Positions 6,693 through 8,259 of a stretch of 8,259 nt of DNA are shown piece by piece. This stretch comes from an uncultured Alphaproteobacteria bacterium. GTDB lineage: Bacteria; Pseudomonadota; Alphaproteobacteria; Thalassobaculales; Thalassobaculaceae. The notes under the pieces are model-generated. The model had not been told where the DNA came from. It ran no database searches and saw only the letters and a list, made by a program, of their open reading frames with translations. The position numbers were made by a program, and so were the translations under genes. The stretch covers positions 1-8,259 of the forward strand of contig CALIMD010000313.1 of NCBI GenBank assembly GCA_938028645.1, read 5' to 3'. How positions within the stretch are numbered: position 1 is the stretch's first letter; each line of letters starts with the position of its first letter.

Positions 6693-7599
6693 AAATATTG
6701 AACCAGACTGGCGAGCTGAAAATATTGGATTTATTGGCTTAGGCTTGATGGGCGCACCAATGATCCGTAACCTCTGTGCAACCGGTGCTAATATTTATGT
6801 TTGGAATAGAAGCTCCGCAACTGCCAAAGAACTTGCGAAAGAGAAAAAAAATATTACGGTTTGCAAGACCCCCACCCAAGTAGCGATGCATTGTGATGTT
6901 ACTATTTTGATGGTTACAGACGCACAAGCCGTCGAAAGTGTGGTGTTTGGTGAATGCGGAGTTGCAGAGACTTGTTTGCGAAACCGCTTGGTCATAGATA
7001 TGGGAACAACATCCGTCATAAAAACACGAAAGTTTGCCGAGAAATTAAAAAAGATGGATGGGTATTGGCTAGATGCCCCCGTATCAGGCGGCACCACTGC
7101 AGCTAAGGATGGTACCCTCACAATTATGGCTGGGGGGACTCAGGATACCTTCGATCGCGCACTTCCGACTCTTCAAATATTAGGCGATCGCATCACCCAT
7201 GTTGGAGAAGTTGGGGCGGGACAGATAGCAAAGTCTGCTAATCAAATGATTGTTGGACTAACTATTGGTGCAGTAGCCGAAGCCTTTGCATTAGCGCGAC
7301 ATAATGGCGTCGACCCTGCAAAAATCAGAGAGGCCCTTTTTGGGGGCTTCGCCCATAGCAGGATCCTGGAACTTCATGGAGAACGGATGCTAACAGAGGA
7401 TTTCAATCCGAGAGCAAAATGTTCTATCCAAAGAAAAGATATTGCGGAAGCAATGGAGCTTGCAGCTTCCGTAAACCTGCGGCTACCAGGTCTGTCGACC
7501 AACATGAAACTATGGGATTTAATGATTGAAAATGATTGGGCAGAACTGGACCATAGCGCCTTACTACTCGCAATCGACCCTCAGTGGAACAAAAAATAA
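6685..7599 (+). CDS. 3-hydroxyisobutyrate dehydrogenase family NAD(P)-dependent oxidoreductase
   Basis: This enzyme belongs to the beta-hydroxyacid dehydrogenase family (3-hydroxyisobutyrate dehydrogenase, tartronate semialdehyde reductase, succinic semialdehyde reductase). With the start at 6685 it has 304 residues: Rossmann motif GLGLMG at 18-23, substrate-binding DAPVSGG at 130-136, the catalytic GAGQIAKSANQ block with Lys183 and Asn186, and a C-terminal RKD with Lys251. Asn41-Arg42 after the second strand (WNRSS) resembles the NADP-preferring members, so I infer NADP(H). Two starts are possible, 6661 and 6685, neither with a good ribosome site. I prefer 6685 because its ATGACTAA overlaps the stop of the TerB-like gene in a translation-coupling arrangement and the shorter N-terminus fits the family; 6661 would give 312 residues. 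The stop codon lies inside the terminator hairpin that follows. The substrate is not determined: valine degradation or glyoxylate/glycerate genes are not adjacent. Confidence 0.88.
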   Translation: MTKNIEPDWRAENIGFIGLGLMGAPMIRNLCATGANIYVWNRSSATAKELAKEKKNITVCKTPTQVAMHCDVTILMVTDAQAVESVVFGECGVAETCLRNRLVIDMGTTSVIKTRKFAEKLKKMDGYWLDAPVSGGTTAAKDGTLTIMAGGTQDTFDRALPTLQILGDRITHVGEVGAGQIAKSANQMIVGLTIGAVAEAFALARHNGVDPAKIREALFGGFAHSRILELHGERMLTEDFNPRAKCSIQRKDIAEAMELAASVNLRLPGLSTNMKLWDLMIENDWAELDHSALLLAIDPQWNKK

Positions 7600-7627
7600 C
7601 CCTTCCAAAATAATTGGAAGGGTTATT
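7595..7627 (-). terminator. Strong factor-independent terminator, probably shared by convergent genes
   Basis: AATAACCCTTCCAA (7595-7608) pairs perfectly with TTGGAAGGGTTATT (7614-7627) around a 5-base loop. On the minus strand the stem runs into TTTTTT (7596-7591, partly in the stem), a good groEL terminator placed just after the groEL stop. On the plus strand the tail is only TTATTC, so action on the dehydrogenase transcript is likely but weaker. The dehydrogenase stop codon TAA (7597-7599) lies in the left arm. Confidence 0.85.
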
Positions 7628-7648
7628 CGATCTATTGTATGGACTGCT

Positions 7649-8259
7649 TTAGAAGTCCATTCCACCGCCCATGCCTGGAGCGCCGGCTGGCATTGGAGAT
7701 TTTGGTTCGGGTTTATCCGCGACCATAGCCTCAGTAGTTACAAGTAACCCAGCAACCGATGCTGCATTCTGAAGTGCTGTCCGGACTACTTTTGTTGGAT
7801 CTATTATGCCTGCTTTAACTAAGTCTCGAAATTTACCTTCCTGAGCATCAAATCCCCAGTTAGTATCTTTTGACTCAAGCATTTTACCTACAATAACAGA
7901 GCCATCCTCGCCAGCATTTTCCGCTATTTGTCGGGCAGGTGCTTGAATTGCTTTCCTGACTATATTAACACCTACGGCTTGATCATCATTGGCTGGGCTC
8001 AGTTTTGCTAGACCGCGTCCCGCATAAATTAGAGCAGCCCCACCCCCAGGAATGATCCCTTCCTCGACGGCTGCTCGTGTGGCATGCATCGCGTCATCAA
8101 CGCGATCTTTACGTTCCTTCACCTCAACTTCAGTAGAACCACCAACCCGAACAACAGCAACTCCACCAGCCAGCTTCGCTAAACGCTCTTGCAGCTTTTC
8201 GCTATCGTAGTCAGACGTTGTCTCTTCAACCTGAGCTCTGATCTGGTTGCATCGTGCTT
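7649..8259 (-). CDS. groEL: 60-kDa chaperonin GroEL, C-terminal part (5' end beyond the window)
   Basis: The last 202 codons of GroEL, the cytoplasmic ATP-driven folding chamber that works with GroES. The frame is open to the right edge. It begins ARCNQIRAQVEETTSDYD, which aligns near residue 340-350 of E. coli GroEL, and continues through KLQERLAKLAGGVAVVRVGG, the ATRAAVEEGIIPGGGAAL block (ATP-pocket GGG), the DPTKVVRTALQNAASVAGLL block, and a short tail ending GMGGGMDF. The internal GTG at 8122 is an ordinary valine codon, not a start. The C-terminal tail has fewer GGM repeats than E. coli and ends in MDF, as is common in alphaproteobacteria. groES would be expected further upstream, outside the window. 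A strong hairpin follows the stop codon. Nothing suggests a broken copy; whether it is the only groEL copy cannot be judged here. Confidence 0.97.
   Translation of the reverse strand, partial: ARCNQIRAQVEETTSDYDSEKLQERLAKLAGGVAVVRVGGSTEVEVKERKDRVDDAMHATRAAVEEGIIPGGGAALIYAGRGLAKLSPANDDQAVGVNIVRKAIQAPARQIAENAGEDGSVIVGKMLESKDTNWGFDAQEGKFRDLVKAGIIDPTKVVRTALQNAASVAGLLVTTEAMVADKPEPKSPMPAGAPGMGGGMDF

Noticed and set aside
7526..7747. 73-codon plus-strand open frame across the dehydrogenase end and groEL
   Set aside because: It passes through the terminator hairpin and antisense groEL codons, with no motif; a chance frame.
7649..8122. Short stand-alone GroEL-like gene starting at the GTG at 8122
   Set aside because: The GTG is an internal valine codon; the GroEL frame continues to the window edge with clear homology.

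Overview
The window looks like ordinary chromosomal DNA of a Gram-negative bacterium, most likely an alphaproteobacterium of moderate to low G+C. The reasons are the GroEL C-terminal part, the style of the DinG-type helicase, the TerB-like protein and the dense gene packing. I cannot name a genus. There is no tRNA, rRNA, CRISPR array, transposase, integrase or recognisable mobile-element end, and no non-coding stretch longer than about 210 bases.

Layout: (1) Bases 1-2137, plus strand: a DinG/XPD-type iron-sulfur DNA helicase whose 5' end probably lies outside the window. (2) Bases 2187-6059, minus strand: three genes read in the order amidase, GMC-family FAD alcohol dehydrogenase, FAH-superfamily hydratase. 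Gaps are only 35 and 67 bases, so this is very probably one operon for catabolism of a small molecule, ending in a weak hairpin at 2184-2200. (3) Bases 6060-6269: an A+T-rich divergent promoter region. (4) Bases 6270-7599, plus strand: a small TerB-like protein and a 3-hydroxyisobutyrate dehydrogenase family reductase; the two genes overlap and are probably co-translated. (5) A perfect 14-bp hairpin at 7595-7627, placed between convergent genes and probably ending transcription from both sides. (6) Bases 7649-8259, minus strand: the C-terminal 202 codons of groEL, running off the right edge.

The amidase could release a carboxylate and an amine or ammonia, the GMC enzyme could oxidise an alcohol, and the hydratase could add water to a 2-oxo-enoate-like acid. 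That is a plausible catabolic module, but the substrate cannot be read from the sequence, and no transporter, regulator, aldolase or ring-cleavage enzyme is in view. The helicase and groEL are housekeeping genes unrelated to it. I found no convincing new defence, mobile or RNA system; the findings are modest ones.
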